From positions 16,763 through 80,762 of the IMG/VR virus record IMGVR_UViG_3300032323_001070: 64,000 bases of DNA. One strand, 5' to 3'. Origin of the DNA: a virus. The translations under genes and the position numbers were made by a program. Of the stretch, positions 17,552-26,450 are shown piece by piece. Below the pieces are notes generated by a model. That model worked only from the letters and a program-made list of their open reading frames with translations. It made no database searches and was not told where the DNA came from. Positions within the stretch are counted from its first letter, which is position 1, and each line of letters starts with the position of its first letter.

Positions 17552-19072
17552 TCAAGCATTCAGATCAAAGGTCCAATAACCTGGAGCATATTCTCCTTCA
17601 AAGGACTTGAGCCATTGCTCTCCGTCCCATTTATATTGGATGCCTGTTCTTAAGTTAGTAAAGTACTGAGGCGCTTCTGCGGCATATGGATCGAAAGACG
17701 TTATCCAAGTAGAGCCAGTCCATTCAACAATGGTATTGGCTTTGATAACAGGATCGTCACCGTTGAGATTTTTCCAAGCATCGGGTCCATCATAGGCATT
17801 AGCTGACGAATCGTTGGAAACCCACTTTCTAGAATCTAAAAATTGACCAACATTCTTGCTGTTATTAACGTCGTCTAACATCAAATAGCGTGTGCCTACA
17901 GGAATATTAGCGAAACTACCAAAGTTTCTAATAGGATTAAATTTATAAGGATCTATGATAGCAGTGACCGCAGGAATAGTATTTGATGGAATAGTGTCCG
18001 GATCGATATTGACTGTTATATATGTAGGATCTATTTCATTGATTTCAAAGCTTCCTATAACCTCATACCCGTTAGGCTGTTTAAACCTAACTAAACTAGT
18101 AGAAGAATAGTTTCCTATCTTTTCAAAAACGATATTCCAATCTATTCTCGGACCAGTTTTCAATGGAGGATCTAATTTCAGTGCTTTAACAACTTCGGTG
18201 GTATCTACTATTGATAGGTCGTAACCTTGTCCCGAAGGATTCTTTAATAATAGAACACCATAACCTGTGCTCCAAATACCAAGATTTACTTTACCGCCAA
18301 TTTTATTTGGCACGGGCGAATTAAATTGACTTCCTACATTGCCCATGTCATTGTAAATTAGATCATCTAAGGATTTTACTGTTCCCTGATCTGTAAAGAT
18401 ATTCATAACCAATGATTTTACAATACCAAGTCGTTTAACCTTAGCAGGAGGAGTGATCCATATAGGAGTTTCAAATTCTATAGAACAGATATCTATATCA
18501 GATTCGGGACCTGCAGGAATAGTTCTTGAACTGAACTGTATATTTTTAATATCTAGAACGCTAAGACTGGTCCAATCAATATAGTTGTCTGTGGTCTGTA
18601 TTTCTAAACTAGGATTAAACAGAACTAATATCTGTTCTAATAATTGTAATTTTTGATCAGTATTTGAAGTCCATATATCTGCTTTCATGCTGAGCTTATA
18701 AGGCGTAGGCATTAATCTTTCAACAGTATATGTTCCGCCTTGATTTTGTTGATACACAGGATTTCCCTGAGCATCAAATTCGGAATAGTCTCTTTCGAAC
18801 ACATTGACCTTGCTGATAAATTGAGCATCGCTGAGTCTACTGGTATCCATCTCTAAGCCTGTGATATAGCAGGCAATGCGAGGTACAGTAGGCATTTTGT
18901 TTTCGCTGTTCTCTTTGATTAACGCAGCAACCTGTCTGGTTAGATCTCCGTACATCACGGGTACATGTCGCTCTTCGGGAGTCTCACCGCCTGTTTTATA
19001 TTTGAAGCCTATGAATACACGCATGAATTGTGTAACATATCTTCTTACCTGCCCGTCATAAAAATGATCCAT
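17552..19072 (-). CDS. 15: Tail sheath stabiliser and completion protein gp15-like, C-terminally extended, 506 aa
   Basis: T4 gp15 caps the contracted tail end and joins tail to neck. The N-terminal half matches the version in marine T4-like phages as I know it: FYDGQVRRYVTQFMRVFIGF at residues 4-23, an RLMPTPYKLSMKADIWTSN stretch, then LFNPSLEIQTTDNYIDWTSL. T4 gp15 is about 272 aa; here roughly 230 further residues follow, ending in a Trp-rich segment. The gene begins in a TAATG overlap with gp14, so the two are coupled. Assignment rests on motif memory, not on an alignment. Confidence 0.8.
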   Translation of the reverse strand: MDHFYDGQVRRYVTQFMRVFIGFKYKTGGETPEERHVPVMYGDLTRQVAALIKENSENKMPTVPRIACYITGLEMDTSRLSDAQFISKVNVFERDYSEFDAQGNPVYQQNQGGTYTVERLMPTPYKLSMKADIWTSNTDQKLQLLEQILVLFNPSLEIQTTDNYIDWTSLSVLDIKNIQFSSRTIPAGPESDIDICSIEFETPIWITPPAKVKRLGIVKSLVMNIFTDQGTVKSLDDLIYNDMGNVGSQFNSPVPNKIGGKVNLGIWSTGYGVLLLKNPSGQGYDLSIVDTTEVVKALKLDPPLKTGPRIDWNIVFEKIGNYSSTSLVRFKQPNGYEVIGSFEINEIDPTYITVNIDPDTIPSNTIPAVTAIIDPYKFNPIRNFGSFANIPVGTRYLMLDDVNNSKNVGQFLDSRKWVSNDSSANAYDGPDAWKNLNGDDPVIKANTIVEWTGSTWITSFDPYAAEAPQYFTNLRTGIQYKWDGEQWLKSFEGEYAPGYWTFDLNA

Positions 19073-20463
19073 TATTCATCCGCCTTTGGTCTAAGTGCTT
19101 TAGATAGACTTTGTTTTTCAGCGACCTGTTTGTCGTTAATTTTGTTAACTTTATCATTGTTGATAAAGCTGGTTTTAAGAGTATCTCTGGCATCTTTGCC
19201 TTCGAATGTTTCGCCTGGCGCAACGTCTGAAGGACCTAAATTACTCATAGTCATTCTTACATTATCTTCAATCTTAATCCATCTAGTTCCACTAAATCTA
19301 AACAATCTCTTAGGCATGTAATCTGTTCTTAAACAATATTGACCCATAATTGGATTCAATGGGAAAGCAATACCAGCAGTAAAGGCAGTACCATTAGGCG
19401 GTTCGCCATCGCCAAGTAAGTATCCTTCATATCCGGTGGTCCTTGGAGTTTCCATAACCGAGGCAGCAGTTGGATTGATGTATATAGGATTGCCGTTGCC
19501 GTCTGTTAATAAATTGCCTTCCGGATCTGTGGCCTGCAATTGAGATGATGCATCAATAGTTGAATTGTCAACAGTAAGTAGTTCGCTGTTGCCATTTTCA
19601 TAATTTTTCTGTACAGTATAATATTGAGTAGTATCGTAACCACTCTTAGGAGAATCTGATTCAGCTTGATCAAGAACTGCCTGCGTGATCTGCATTTCTC
19701 TTTCGTAAGTTGACATAATATCACGTAGACTGTCGGCTAGTTTATAGTAGCTAGGGTTTGGAGGTGCTATTCCGGTAACTTCTCTAAGCACTTCATATTT
19801 CTTACCATCTGATCCGGTTACAATATCACCTGGATAATATGTAACGTCAGTACTCCAAGTTCCGACAAATCCTTCTGTGTTTGCTATGCCGTCTAGGATA
19901 TCTTTAAATTCTTGACTATCTACTAGGGGTTTACATTTTGCACGATATAAATGTGGATACCAAGTTACAGAAAATCCCTCTGCTGCTCTAGTCACTTCTT
20001 CGATAACATAAAAACGTTTGAGTGCAAATGTTAGATCGTTTAGAGCGAACTCATCTTTGAGATGAGGTAATTCTAAAACATCGCCTGCGATTATTTTTCT
20101 GCCTAATTTATCAACAGTATCATTGATATGAAACGTAATAAAAATCGTATCGTTTTGTAAAAACAATCCAAATTGACTTAGATTAAAATCTGTGTCTTGG
20201 ATGTTGTAAACACCGCGCATGATAAAAATGTCTGGATCGTATTTTCTATCTCTATTTTCTAAGAATAGCAGATCTTGGATATTAGTTACGCTGTCGGTAG
20301 CATAGGTGGGTGTAGTTGGCGTATTTTCTGCAGATGCGCCAGGTCCTAGGTATTTGTGAACTAGGACGTCAGTACCGCCCACCTGAAACATTTCCCAGAT
20401 AGTTTTATCGATAAATTTATAGTCGTTGCCCTTTTCTGGGCGATAAAGCGAAAGTCTTGGCAT
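19072..20463 (-). CDS. 14: Neck protein gp14-like, 463 aa
   Basis: gp13 and gp14 form the T4 neck that closes the filled head and receives the tail. The N-terminal MPRLSLYRPEKGNDYKF, the VTNIQDLLFLENRDRKYDPDI stretch, and NDTVDKLGRKIIAGDVLELPH are characteristic of gp14 in marine T4-like phages. An earlier ATG at 20469 and an in-frame start at 20514 exist. The late motif on this strand at 20471-20478 predicts a transcript start near 20465, so 20463 is the likelier start. The protein is longer than T4 gp14 (256 aa), with Gly/Asn/Thr-rich inserts near residues 330-400. It is divergent from gp13, unlike in T4. Confidence 0.85.
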   Translation of the reverse strand: MPRLSLYRPEKGNDYKFIDKTIWEMFQVGGTDVLVHKYLGPGASAENTPTTPTYATDSVTNIQDLLFLENRDRKYDPDIFIMRGVYNIQDTDFNLSQFGLFLQNDTIFITFHINDTVDKLGRKIIAGDVLELPHLKDEFALNDLTFALKRFYVIEEVTRAAEGFSVTWYPHLYRAKCKPLVDSQEFKDILDGIANTEGFVGTWSTDVTYYPGDIVTGSDGKKYEVLREVTGIAPPNPSYYKLADSLRDIMSTYEREMQITQAVLDQAESDSPKSGYDTTQYYTVQKNYENGNSELLTVDNSTIDASSQLQATDPEGNLLTDGNGNPIYINPTAASVMETPRTTGYEGYLLGDGEPPNGTAFTAGIAFPLNPIMGQYCLRTDYMPKRLFRFSGTRWIKIEDNVRMTMSNLGPSDVAPGETFEGKDARDTLKTSFINNDKVNKINDKQVAEKQSLSKALRPKADE

Positions 20464-20470
20464 AGTCATA

Positions 20471-20478
20471 TATTTACC
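20471..20478 (-). promoter_or_regulatory. Minus-strand late promoter motif GGTAAATA (gp14 operon)
   Basis: On the minus strand the motif reads GGTAAATA, with the gp14 ATG eight bases after its last A, so the predicted leader is only about 2 nt. It lies back to back with the plus-strand motif for gp13, five bases away. Confidence 0.6.
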
Positions 20479-20483
20479 GCTAC

Positions 20484-20491
20484 GATAAATA
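20484..20491 (+). promoter_or_regulatory. Late promoter motif GATAAATA five bases before the gp13 ATG
   Basis: Seven of eight match to TATAAATA. Its last A is six bases before the A of ATG 20497. In T4 the start site is six bases after the last A of this element, so the mRNA would begin at the start codon. No Shine-Dalgarno sequence is present. Confidence 0.7.
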
Positions 20492-20496
20492 CTTGT

Positions 20497-21255
20497 ATGA
20501 GCCAAATTGACCAATCAAAACAAGCTGTATACGACTACTGTAAAGCCATGCTAGGCGATGGCATGATCGATATAGAACTAGATCCTATACACTACGAAAC
20601 AGCACTAAATCGCTCTCTAGCGGTTTTCCGTCAACGCAGCGATAATGCTGTAGAAGAAAGCTATGCTTTTTTAACTTTGAATAAAGATCAAAACGAGTAT
20701 ATTCTGCCAAAAGAAATACAGCAGGTTCGTCAGATCTTTAGACGCAGCATCGGATCAAGATCCGGTGGTGGCGGTGGCGGTACAGTGTTTGAGCCGTTCA
20801 ATTTAGCCTATACAAATACCTATTTGCTAAGTTCAACAAATATGGGCGGACTGTTAACCTATGAATTGTTTAGCAGTTATCAAGAACTTGTGGGTAAGAT
20901 GTTTGGTTCGTTTATTAACTTCACCTGGCATCCACAGACTAGAAAATTAGTTATAATGCAAAGACCTCGAGGCGAAGAAGAAGTCATGCTTTGGGTTTAC
21001 AATACTAAACCTGATTTTTCTATCATAGAAGATACCTACGCCGGCCAATGGATCAAAGACTATTCATTAGCTAACTGTAAAATGATGTTAGGACAGGCCC
21101 GCGAAAAATTTGCTCAAATAGCAGGACCCACAGGCGGATCGAGCCTCAACGGAGCAGCACTGAAAACCGAAGCCCAACAAGAAATTGAAAAGCTCACTGA
21201 CGATTTGATGAAGTTAGTTCCGGGCGGCAGCGGTTATACTTGGATTATCGGTTGA
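20497..21255 (+). CDS. 13: Neck protein gp13-like, 252 aa
   Basis: The N-terminus (QAVYDYCKAMLGDGMIDIEL, then DPIHYETALNRSL) and the C-terminal segment (QWIKDYSLANCKMMLGQARE, AGPTGGSSLNGAAL, EQEIEKL-type helix) fit the gp13 neck protein of marine T4-like phages; T4 gp13 is slightly longer at 309 aa. A poly-Gly run at residues 89-94 probably forms a flexible loop. gp13 joins the head after packaging and binds gp14. It is transcribed away from gp14 and is a predicted leaderless late gene. The sigma70 promoter of the downstream kinase overlaps its stop codon. Confidence 0.85.
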   Translation: MSQIDQSKQAVYDYCKAMLGDGMIDIELDPIHYETALNRSLAVFRQRSDNAVEESYAFLTLNKDQNEYILPKEIQQVRQIFRRSIGSRSGGGGGGTVFEPFNLAYTNTYLLSSTNMGGLLTYELFSSYQELVGKMFGSFINFTWHPQTRKLVIMQRPRGEEEVMLWVYNTKPDFSIIEDTYAGQWIKDYSLANCKMMLGQAREKFAQIAGPTGGSSLNGAALKTEAQQEIEKLTDDLMKLVPGGSGYTWIIG

Positions 21256-21281
21256 CACTATAAAAATGCGTATGCTATAAT
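21252..21281 (+). promoter_or_regulatory. Consensus sigma70 promoter TTGACA-18-TATAAT
   Basis: Exact -35 (21252-21257) and -10 (21276-21281) hexamers with an 18-bp spacer. The expected start near 21288 gives a 14-nt leader with TGGAGG before ATG 21302. This is an early-type, host-polymerase promoter for the dNMP kinase, embedded after a late gene. Confidence 0.9.
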
Positions 21282-21301
21282 ATTCTTAATTGGAGGATAT
21301 T

Positions 21302-21988
21302 ATGATCATAGGTATTTGCGGGTTTATTGGCAGCGGTAAAGATACAGTCGCTGACTATCTAGTTAATTTTCACGAATTTAGAAGAGAGAGTTTTGCGTCA
21401 ACTCTTAAAGATGCAGTAGCGGCAGTGTTTGGCTGGGACCGGATGCTGTTAGAAGGACGCACCAAAGAAGCCAGAGAGTGGCGAGAGCAAGTAGATCCTT
21501 GGTGGGCACAACGTCTAGACATGCCCACACTTACTCCTAGATGGGTCCTACAATATTGGGGTACAGAAGTCTGCCGTAAATCCTTCCATGACGATATCTG
21601 GATCGCTAGCTTAGAAAACAAACTCCGCAACTCCAAAGACCATGTAGTAATCTCCGATTGTCGTTTCCCTAATGAAATAGCCAGCATTAAAAATGCAGGA
21701 GGCAAGATTATTTGGGTACAGCGAGGAGAACTACCCGACTGGTACGAAATAGCTGTAGAATCTAACAAAGGTCATAATTGGGCATTTCAAGAACTTAAAA
21801 TGCGTAAAATCCATGCATCAGAAACTGCCTGGGTCGGAACCGACTTTGATTCGATAGTTGATAACAATGGAACTATTGAAGATCTTTACAATCAGGCAAA
21901 ATTAATAATCAGCAACGAGGTCGCCCTGTCTCCAAGTAATGCCCAGTTTAGACAGCACTCGAGCACAATTGTAACAGATTGTTTTTAA
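21302..21988 (+). CDS. 1: Deoxynucleoside monophosphate kinase (T4 gp1-like), 228 aa
   Basis: Phosphorylates dNMPs to dNDPs for phage DNA synthesis. The P-loop G-F-I-G-S-G-K-D-T is at residues 7-15, followed by the phage dNMP-kinase pattern: RESFASTLKDAVAAVFGW, a W-W-A-Q-R segment, WVLQYWGTEVCR, and VVISDCRFPNE. The ATG at 21302 has TGGAGG five bases upstream; an in-frame TTG at 21290 falls within the leader. The C-terminal 25-30 residues extend past the usual end and overlap an antisense HNH-like gene by 87 bp. The consensus sigma70 promoter indicates early expression. Confidence 0.9.
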   Translation: MIIGICGFIGSGKDTVADYLVNFHEFRRESFASTLKDAVAAVFGWDRMLLEGRTKEAREWREQVDPWWAQRLDMPTLTPRWVLQYWGTEVCRKSFHDDIWIASLENKLRNSKDHVVISDCRFPNEIASIKNAGGKIIWVQRGELPDWYEIAVESNKGHNWAFQELKMRKIHASETAWVGTDFDSIVDNNGTIEDLYNQAKLIISNEVALSPSNAQFRQHSSTIVTDCF

Positions 21989-22237
21989 ATTGCTGTGACG
22001 GCAGTTATCTAAATTGCCGTCAATATGAAATACACTAAAAACTTCAGAGTGCGGTGATTTGAAACCGCACTTTTCGCACTGATTTTTTACTCGATATCCT
22101 GCACGTTTCCATCTTGGAATACCATGATGCAGTCCGTTAGTCATACAGATTTCACACAGGCTTCTATAATAAGTCTTTCCATTCTTTTTATAGTTAACGG
22201 CTCTAGGTCTTTCCCCGCATTTACATAGTGGTCTCAT
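21902..22237 (-). CDS. HNH-endonuclease-like zinc protein, 111 aa
   Basis: Four Cys pairs are visible: CKCGERP at the N-terminus, CEIC, CEKCG, and CYNC near the C-terminus. The core FHIDGNLDNCRHSNLKTICYNC has the H-x-D-G-N...N-L-x-x-x-C-x-x-C arrangement of HNH nucleases, with His and Asn as expected. It is either a small HNH nuclease or a recombination-associated zinc protein. It is convergent with, and overlaps by 87 bp, the kinase gene. On its own strand TTTAAATA lies exactly five bases before the ATG, so it is a predicted leaderless late gene. Confidence 0.75.
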   Translation of the reverse strand: MRPLCKCGERPRAVNYKKNGKTYYRSLCEICMTNGLHHGIPRWKRAGYRVKNQCEKCGFKSPHSEVFSVFHIDGNLDNCRHSNLKTICYNCARVLSKLGITWRQGDLVADY

Positions 22238-22242
22238 AACAG

Positions 22243-22250
22243 TATTTAAA
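22243..22250 (-). promoter_or_regulatory. Minus-strand late promoter motif TTTAAATA five bases before an ATG
   Basis: Read on the minus strand: TTTAAATA, then CTGTT, then ATG of the HNH-like gene. This is the same +6 spacing as the plus-strand leaderless units, which argues that the spacing is selected rather than accidental. Confidence 0.6.
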
Positions 22251-22311
22251 AGATCTGGACCTTTTTGTCCCCTTTTTCTGCTAGTATAACAGGCCGTTTT
22301 TCCGATTTACC

Positions 22312-22319
22312 GCTAAATA
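22312..22319 (+). promoter_or_regulatory. Late promoter motif GCTAAATA for the sheath gene
   Basis: Late-type element (six of eight, TAAATA core intact). The predicted start near 22325 leaves a 30-nt leader containing CAGGAGA before ATG 22355, so the sheath mRNA is of the Shine-Dalgarno type. Confidence 0.6.
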
Positions 22320-22354
22320 TTGTTACGAGAGATTTAACCTCAGGAGAATACAAC

Positions 22355-25300
22355 ATGGCACTAGTTTCCCCAGGCATTCAGGTTACCGTAATTGATGAGA
22401 GTTTTTATACACCAGCTGAACCTGGTACAACTCCGTTAATTGTTGTAGCTACAGCCGAGAACAAACTTAATGGAGCGGGAACCGCAACTGCGGCAGGTAC
22501 TCTAAAAGCAAACGCAGGTAAAGCGTTTAGAATGACAAGTCAGAAAGATCTTGTTGATACATTTGGTGTACCTTTCTTTGAAAAGACACCTAGCGCATCA
22601 CCAATTCACGGTGGCGAAAGAAACGAATATGGTACCTTAGCAGCATACAGCTACTTAGGTGTTTCTAACTCTGCATTTATTGTACGTGCAGACGTTGATC
22701 TAAATCAATTAGAAGGCAGAACCGCTGTACCAGGCGCAGAGCCAAGAGACGGAACTTGGTGGGTTGATACCCGTAACACAGCTTGGGGTATCCAAGAGTG
22801 GAACGGTGCAGCAGGTAGCACCACAGGCGGTCAAAAGTTCGCAGCTAAAACTCCTATCGTTTTAACTGATGACGATGCAGCTAAAATTGATCAAAATACA
22901 TATGCACCTTTAGAATCAGTTGGTTCTGTTGGTGATTATTGCGTAGTAGCACTAACTGTTGGTAACGCAGCAGATGCTGATTTTAGCTTGTTCAAAGAAA
23001 ACTTTAAGATCTACTACAAGAGAGATAAAAAATTATTAGGCGGTGACGCTTGGGTTCTAGTTGGCAGCAACGACTGGAAAGCTAGTCATCCAACAGTGTC
23101 AAGCGGAACTGTTTCTAACCTAACAGCTGGACACAGTTTCACAATTAACGGAACAACTGTAGCAGTACCAAGCGGCTCAACTGTAGCTGCTAGACTAACA
23201 GCATTAGTTTCAACAATTAATGGTTTGTCTATCACAGGTATTACTGCAAGAGAAAACGGCGGAAGATTGTTCATATTCACCGACGGTGCTAACGATGGCG
23301 GATTCCCAGGTAGTCCACAAGGTGCCCCTGGCGATTCATCTTTATCCAATGCTATCGTTATTGGTGCAGGAACAGGCACAGCAGTTGGAACTTCAACAGC
23401 AAACGCAGGTGATCTTGGCATTATCGTTGGAACCTACTATGGTCCAGAATTAGCACAGGCACCGCACACACAAGTTCCATTGTTTAAGACTTTCGATCCA
23501 ACTCCACGTCCTACAGGTTCTGTATGGATTAAGACAACTGAGCCAAACAACGGCGCTCGTTGGAGAGTTAAGCGTTGGAACTCAGCAACACAAACATGGA
23601 TTCCTTATTCATCACCATTATATGAAAGCGGACACGCAGCACTGTATTTCTTAGATCGCAGTGGCGGTGGTGTTAATATTCCAACAGACGAACTGTTTGC
23701 TCAATTCAATGCTGACGAAGAGTCTGGCTACGATACAAGCCCAGCTACAGCAGCATTTAGAGTGTGGAGACGTGCAAATACTGAAAGAACTATTATTAGA
23801 TCTTCAGAAATCACAGTCGGAACATTTTCGTCTGGTTCGAAAACATTTACAATTTCTGAATCTGTAAAAGGCGAACTAGCATTGAGTTCACCATTTAGCG
23901 TTACATTTACCGCAGCAGGTACAGCAGCAGATGCACAAACTATCGCAGCAGCGATCAACGCAGCAGGTTTCACACACGTTGAAGCTGATGTTGAAGTAAT
24001 TTCTGCAACACCAGCAGTTTATCAACTAGTTGTTTACCACAAGGTCGGCGGTGATTTTAGATTAAAAGACACATCCGGAACAACATTATCATCATTGTTC
24101 ACAGGATTTAACATTGATTCTGGAGCAGGCACATTAAATTGCTACACAGCTCCAGCAGCTAGCGGTGTTGATTTTATTGCTTCTAACTGGCAACCATTTG
24201 CATCAAGAGACTTCTTTGCACAAGCAGGCGCACCATTAGACGAACCATTTGATGGTCAACTATGGTACAACCCAAGCTTCAGCGAAGTTGATATCATGAT
24301 CCACAACGGTACAACCTGGGTTGGCTACAGACAAGCAACAAGCCCATACTGGGCAGGGGCAGATGCAGATCGTACAGATCCAAATGGTCCTATCGTAAGT
24401 GCTACACAACCAGAAACACAAAGCGATGGTACTGTTCTAAAGAATGGTGATCTATGGATCAGCACAGCTGACATTGAAAACTTCCCAACTATCTACAGAT
24501 ACAATGGTTTATCTCTAGAGTGGGATTTAATTGACAAGACAGACCAAACTACTGAAGACGGTGTTCTATTTGCTGATGCACGTTTTGGTTCTTCAGGAGC
24601 AACAGGCCACGTAGCAGCTACCATCAAAGATCTACTAGCTTCTAACTATCTAGATCCAGACACTCCAGATCCTGCACTATATCCAAAAGGTATGATGCTG
24701 TGGAATCTACGTAGAAGTGGCGGCAACGTTAAGAAATACAATAACAACTATATCAATACAGCAGAAGACAATCCACGTTTAGGTAATGTAAGTATGGCAG
24801 CATACTCAACTGATCGTTGGACCACAGCTTCTCCAAACAACGAAGACGGTTCTGGCGCATTTGGTCGCAAGGCACAGCGTAAAGTTGTTGTAATGGCAAT
24901 GAAGAGTGTTATTGATACCAGTGAAGAAATTCGTGATGAAGAGCGTAGAAACTTCAATATCATCGCTGCACCAGGATATCCTGAAGTGTTAAGCAACTTG
25001 ATCAACTTAAACATTGATCGTGGCGTAACAGCGTTTGTTGTTGGCGACACACCATTGAGATTGAAGAACAACGCTACAGAACTAATCAACTGGGGTACTA
25101 ACGCAAGACTAGTAACAGACAACGGCGACGACGGTATTGTTAGCTTTGACGAGTATTCAGCAGTTTACTATCCAAACGGATTTACAACTGACCTAGGCGG
25201 TGCTAACGCAGTTGTTCCAGCAAGTCACATGATGCTAAGAACAATCGCCCTAAGCGATCAAGTTAGCTATCCATGGTTTGCACCAGCAGGTACAAGACGT

Positions 25301-25798
25301 GGTGGTATTACTAATGCAACAGCAGTTGGCTTTATCGATGCAGCAACTGGTGAATTCCAGACAGTGGCATTGAACGAAGGTACACGTGATGTTCTTTATG
25401 ATCTAAAAGTTAATCCGATCCCATTCTTTGTTGGAGTTGGTCTAGTTGCATACGGTCAAAAGACTCGTGCAAGAAACGCAAGTGCGTTGGATAGAATTAA
25501 CGTAGCTCGTTTGATTGTTTACTTACGTAGCCAATTGAATAAGTTAGCTCGTCCATATGTGTTTGAACCAAACGACAAGATCACCAGAGACGAAATCAAA
25601 GGCGCTGTAGAGAGCTTATTACTAGAACTAGTAGGCCTAAGAGCACTTTATGACTTTGCTGTGGTTTGCGACGAATCTAACAACACACCAAGTAGAATTG
25701 ACCGCAACGAATTGTGGGTAGATATTGCTATCGAACCTGTTAAGGCCGTTGAGTTTATCTACATTCCACTACGTGTCAAGAACACAGGAGAAATCTAA
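22355..25798 (+). CDS. 18: Tail sheath protein gp18-like, 1147 aa
   Basis: Builds the contractile sheath around the tail tube. The N-terminus MALVSPGIQVTVIDESFYTP is the classic sheath start (SPGIxVxEID-type), and the C-terminal part contains the conserved core: INLNIDRGVTAFVVGDTPLR, YPWFAPAGTRRGGI, a LNKLARPYVFEPND-type helix, and a C-terminal strand near IAIEPVKAVEFIYIPLRV. T4 gp18 is 659 aa; the extra ~490 residues form Gly/Thr/Ser-rich insert domains, mainly at residues 250-700, likely surface exposed. The ATG at 22355 is chosen because CAGGAGA precedes it and the N-terminus fits; an upstream in-frame extension is rejected. Confidence 0.95.
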   Translation: MALVSPGIQVTVIDESFYTPAEPGTTPLIVVATAENKLNGAGTATAAGTLKANAGKAFRMTSQKDLVDTFGVPFFEKTPSASPIHGGERNEYGTLAAYSYLGVSNSAFIVRADVDLNQLEGRTAVPGAEPRDGTWWVDTRNTAWGIQEWNGAAGSTTGGQKFAAKTPIVLTDDDAAKIDQNTYAPLESVGSVGDYCVVALTVGNAADADFSLFKENFKIYYKRDKKLLGGDAWVLVGSNDWKASHPTVSSGTVSNLTAGHSFTINGTTVAVPSGSTVAARLTALVSTINGLSITGITARENGGRLFIFTDGANDGGFPGSPQGAPGDSSLSNAIVIGAGTGTAVGTSTANAGDLGIIVGTYYGPELAQAPHTQVPLFKTFDPTPRPTGSVWIKTTEPNNGARWRVKRWNSATQTWIPYSSPLYESGHAALYFLDRSGGGVNIPTDELFAQFNADEESGYDTSPATAAFRVWRRANTERTIIRSSEITVGTFSSGSKTFTISESVKGELALSSPFSVTFTAAGTAADAQTIAAAINAAGFTHVEADVEVISATPAVYQLVVYHKVGGDFRLKDTSGTTLSSLFTGFNIDSGAGTLNCYTAPAASGVDFIASNWQPFASRDFFAQAGAPLDEPFDGQLWYNPSFSEVDIMIHNGTTWVGYRQATSPYWAGADADRTDPNGPIVSATQPETQSDGTVLKNGDLWISTADIENFPTIYRYNGLSLEWDLIDKTDQTTEDGVLFADARFGSSGATGHVAATIKDLLASNYLDPDTPDPALYPKGMMLWNLRRSGGNVKKYNNNYINTAEDNPRLGNVSMAAYSTDRWTTASPNNEDGSGAFGRKAQRKVVVMAMKSVIDTSEEIRDEERRNFNIIAAPGYPEVLSNLINLNIDRGVTAFVVGDTPLRLKNNATELINWGTNARLVTDNGDDGIVSFDEYSAVYYPNGFTTDLGGANAVVPASHMMLRTIALSDQVSYPWFAPAGTRRGGITNATAVGFIDAATGEFQTVALNEGTRDVLYDLKVNPIPFFVGVGLVAYGQKTRARNASALDRINVARLIVYLRSQLNKLARPYVFEPNDKITRDEIKGAVESLLLELVGLRALYDFAVVCDESNNTPSRIDRNELWVDIAIEPVKAVEFIYIPLRVKNTGEI

Positions 25799-25800
25799 AA

Positions 25801-26430
25801 ATGGCAATTACATCATTAAATAACTACTCCGTACAGACAGCAGGCCCTGGTAGTAACCAGAGCTTGTTGATGCCAAAGCTAAAGTATCGCTTTAGAGTGA
25901 TTCTTTTAGGTTTCGGTGTTGAGCCAAGTACAGAGTTAACAAAACAGGTCATGGATGTTACAAGACCTAAAGTTTCTTTCGAAGAAATGGACATCCCTGT
26001 GTACAACTCACGTGTTTACCTAGCTGGCAAATATAGCTGGGAAACAATGACATTGACACTACGTGATGACGCAAGCGGCCAAGTTACTAAGTTAGTTGGT
26101 CAACAGATCCAGAAACAATTCGACTTCATGGAACAGGCATCTGCACGTTCAGGCGTTGACTACAAGTTTACGACTAAGATCGAAGTGTTAGACGGCGGTA
26201 ACGGTGGCACAGGCGCTGCAAGTGTGTTAGAAACATTTGAGTGCTACGGTTGCTTCGTACAGAACGCAGACTACGGTGATTTGAACTACGGTACTAACGA
26301 ACCAGCAACAGTAGCATTAACAATTAGATTTGATAATGCTATCCAATCAGCAGGTACTGTTGGTATTGGAACCATTGTTGGAAGAACCATTGGTTCAGCT
26401 ATCACTGGTCAGGGCGCATTCAACGGCTAA
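25801..26430 (+). CDS. 19: Tail tube protein gp19-like, 209 aa
   Basis: Forms the inner tube of the contractile tail. Landmarks: MPKLKYRFRVILLGFG near residues 20-35, EEMDIPVYNSRVYLAGKYSWE, QKQFDFMEQASARSG, and the YGCFVQNADYGDLNY segment before the last strands, all of the gp19 type. T4 gp19 is 163 aa; this one is somewhat longer with a Gly-rich C-terminus. It follows gp18 by two bases, the order found in T4, and is followed by a strong terminator. Confidence 0.93.
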   Translation: MAITSLNNYSVQTAGPGSNQSLLMPKLKYRFRVILLGFGVEPSTELTKQVMDVTRPKVSFEEMDIPVYNSRVYLAGKYSWETMTLTLRDDASGQVTKLVGQQIQKQFDFMEQASARSGVDYKFTTKIEVLDGGNGGTGAASVLETFECYGCFVQNADYGDLNYGTNEPATVALTIRFDNAIQSAGTVGIGTIVGRTIGSAITGQGAFNG

Positions 26431-26450
26431 ACCATCCAGTAAATCAAAGA

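Noticed and set aside
20464-20514. Upstream start for gp14 (in-frame start at 20514)
   Set aside because: It would lie inside gp13 and upstream of the predicted transcript start; the conserved N-terminus begins at 20463.
22265-22354. N-terminal extension of the sheath ORF
   Set aside because: It starts at a non-ATG codon, overlaps the late promoter, and the ATG at 22355 has a Shine-Dalgarno site and begins with the typical sheath N-terminus.
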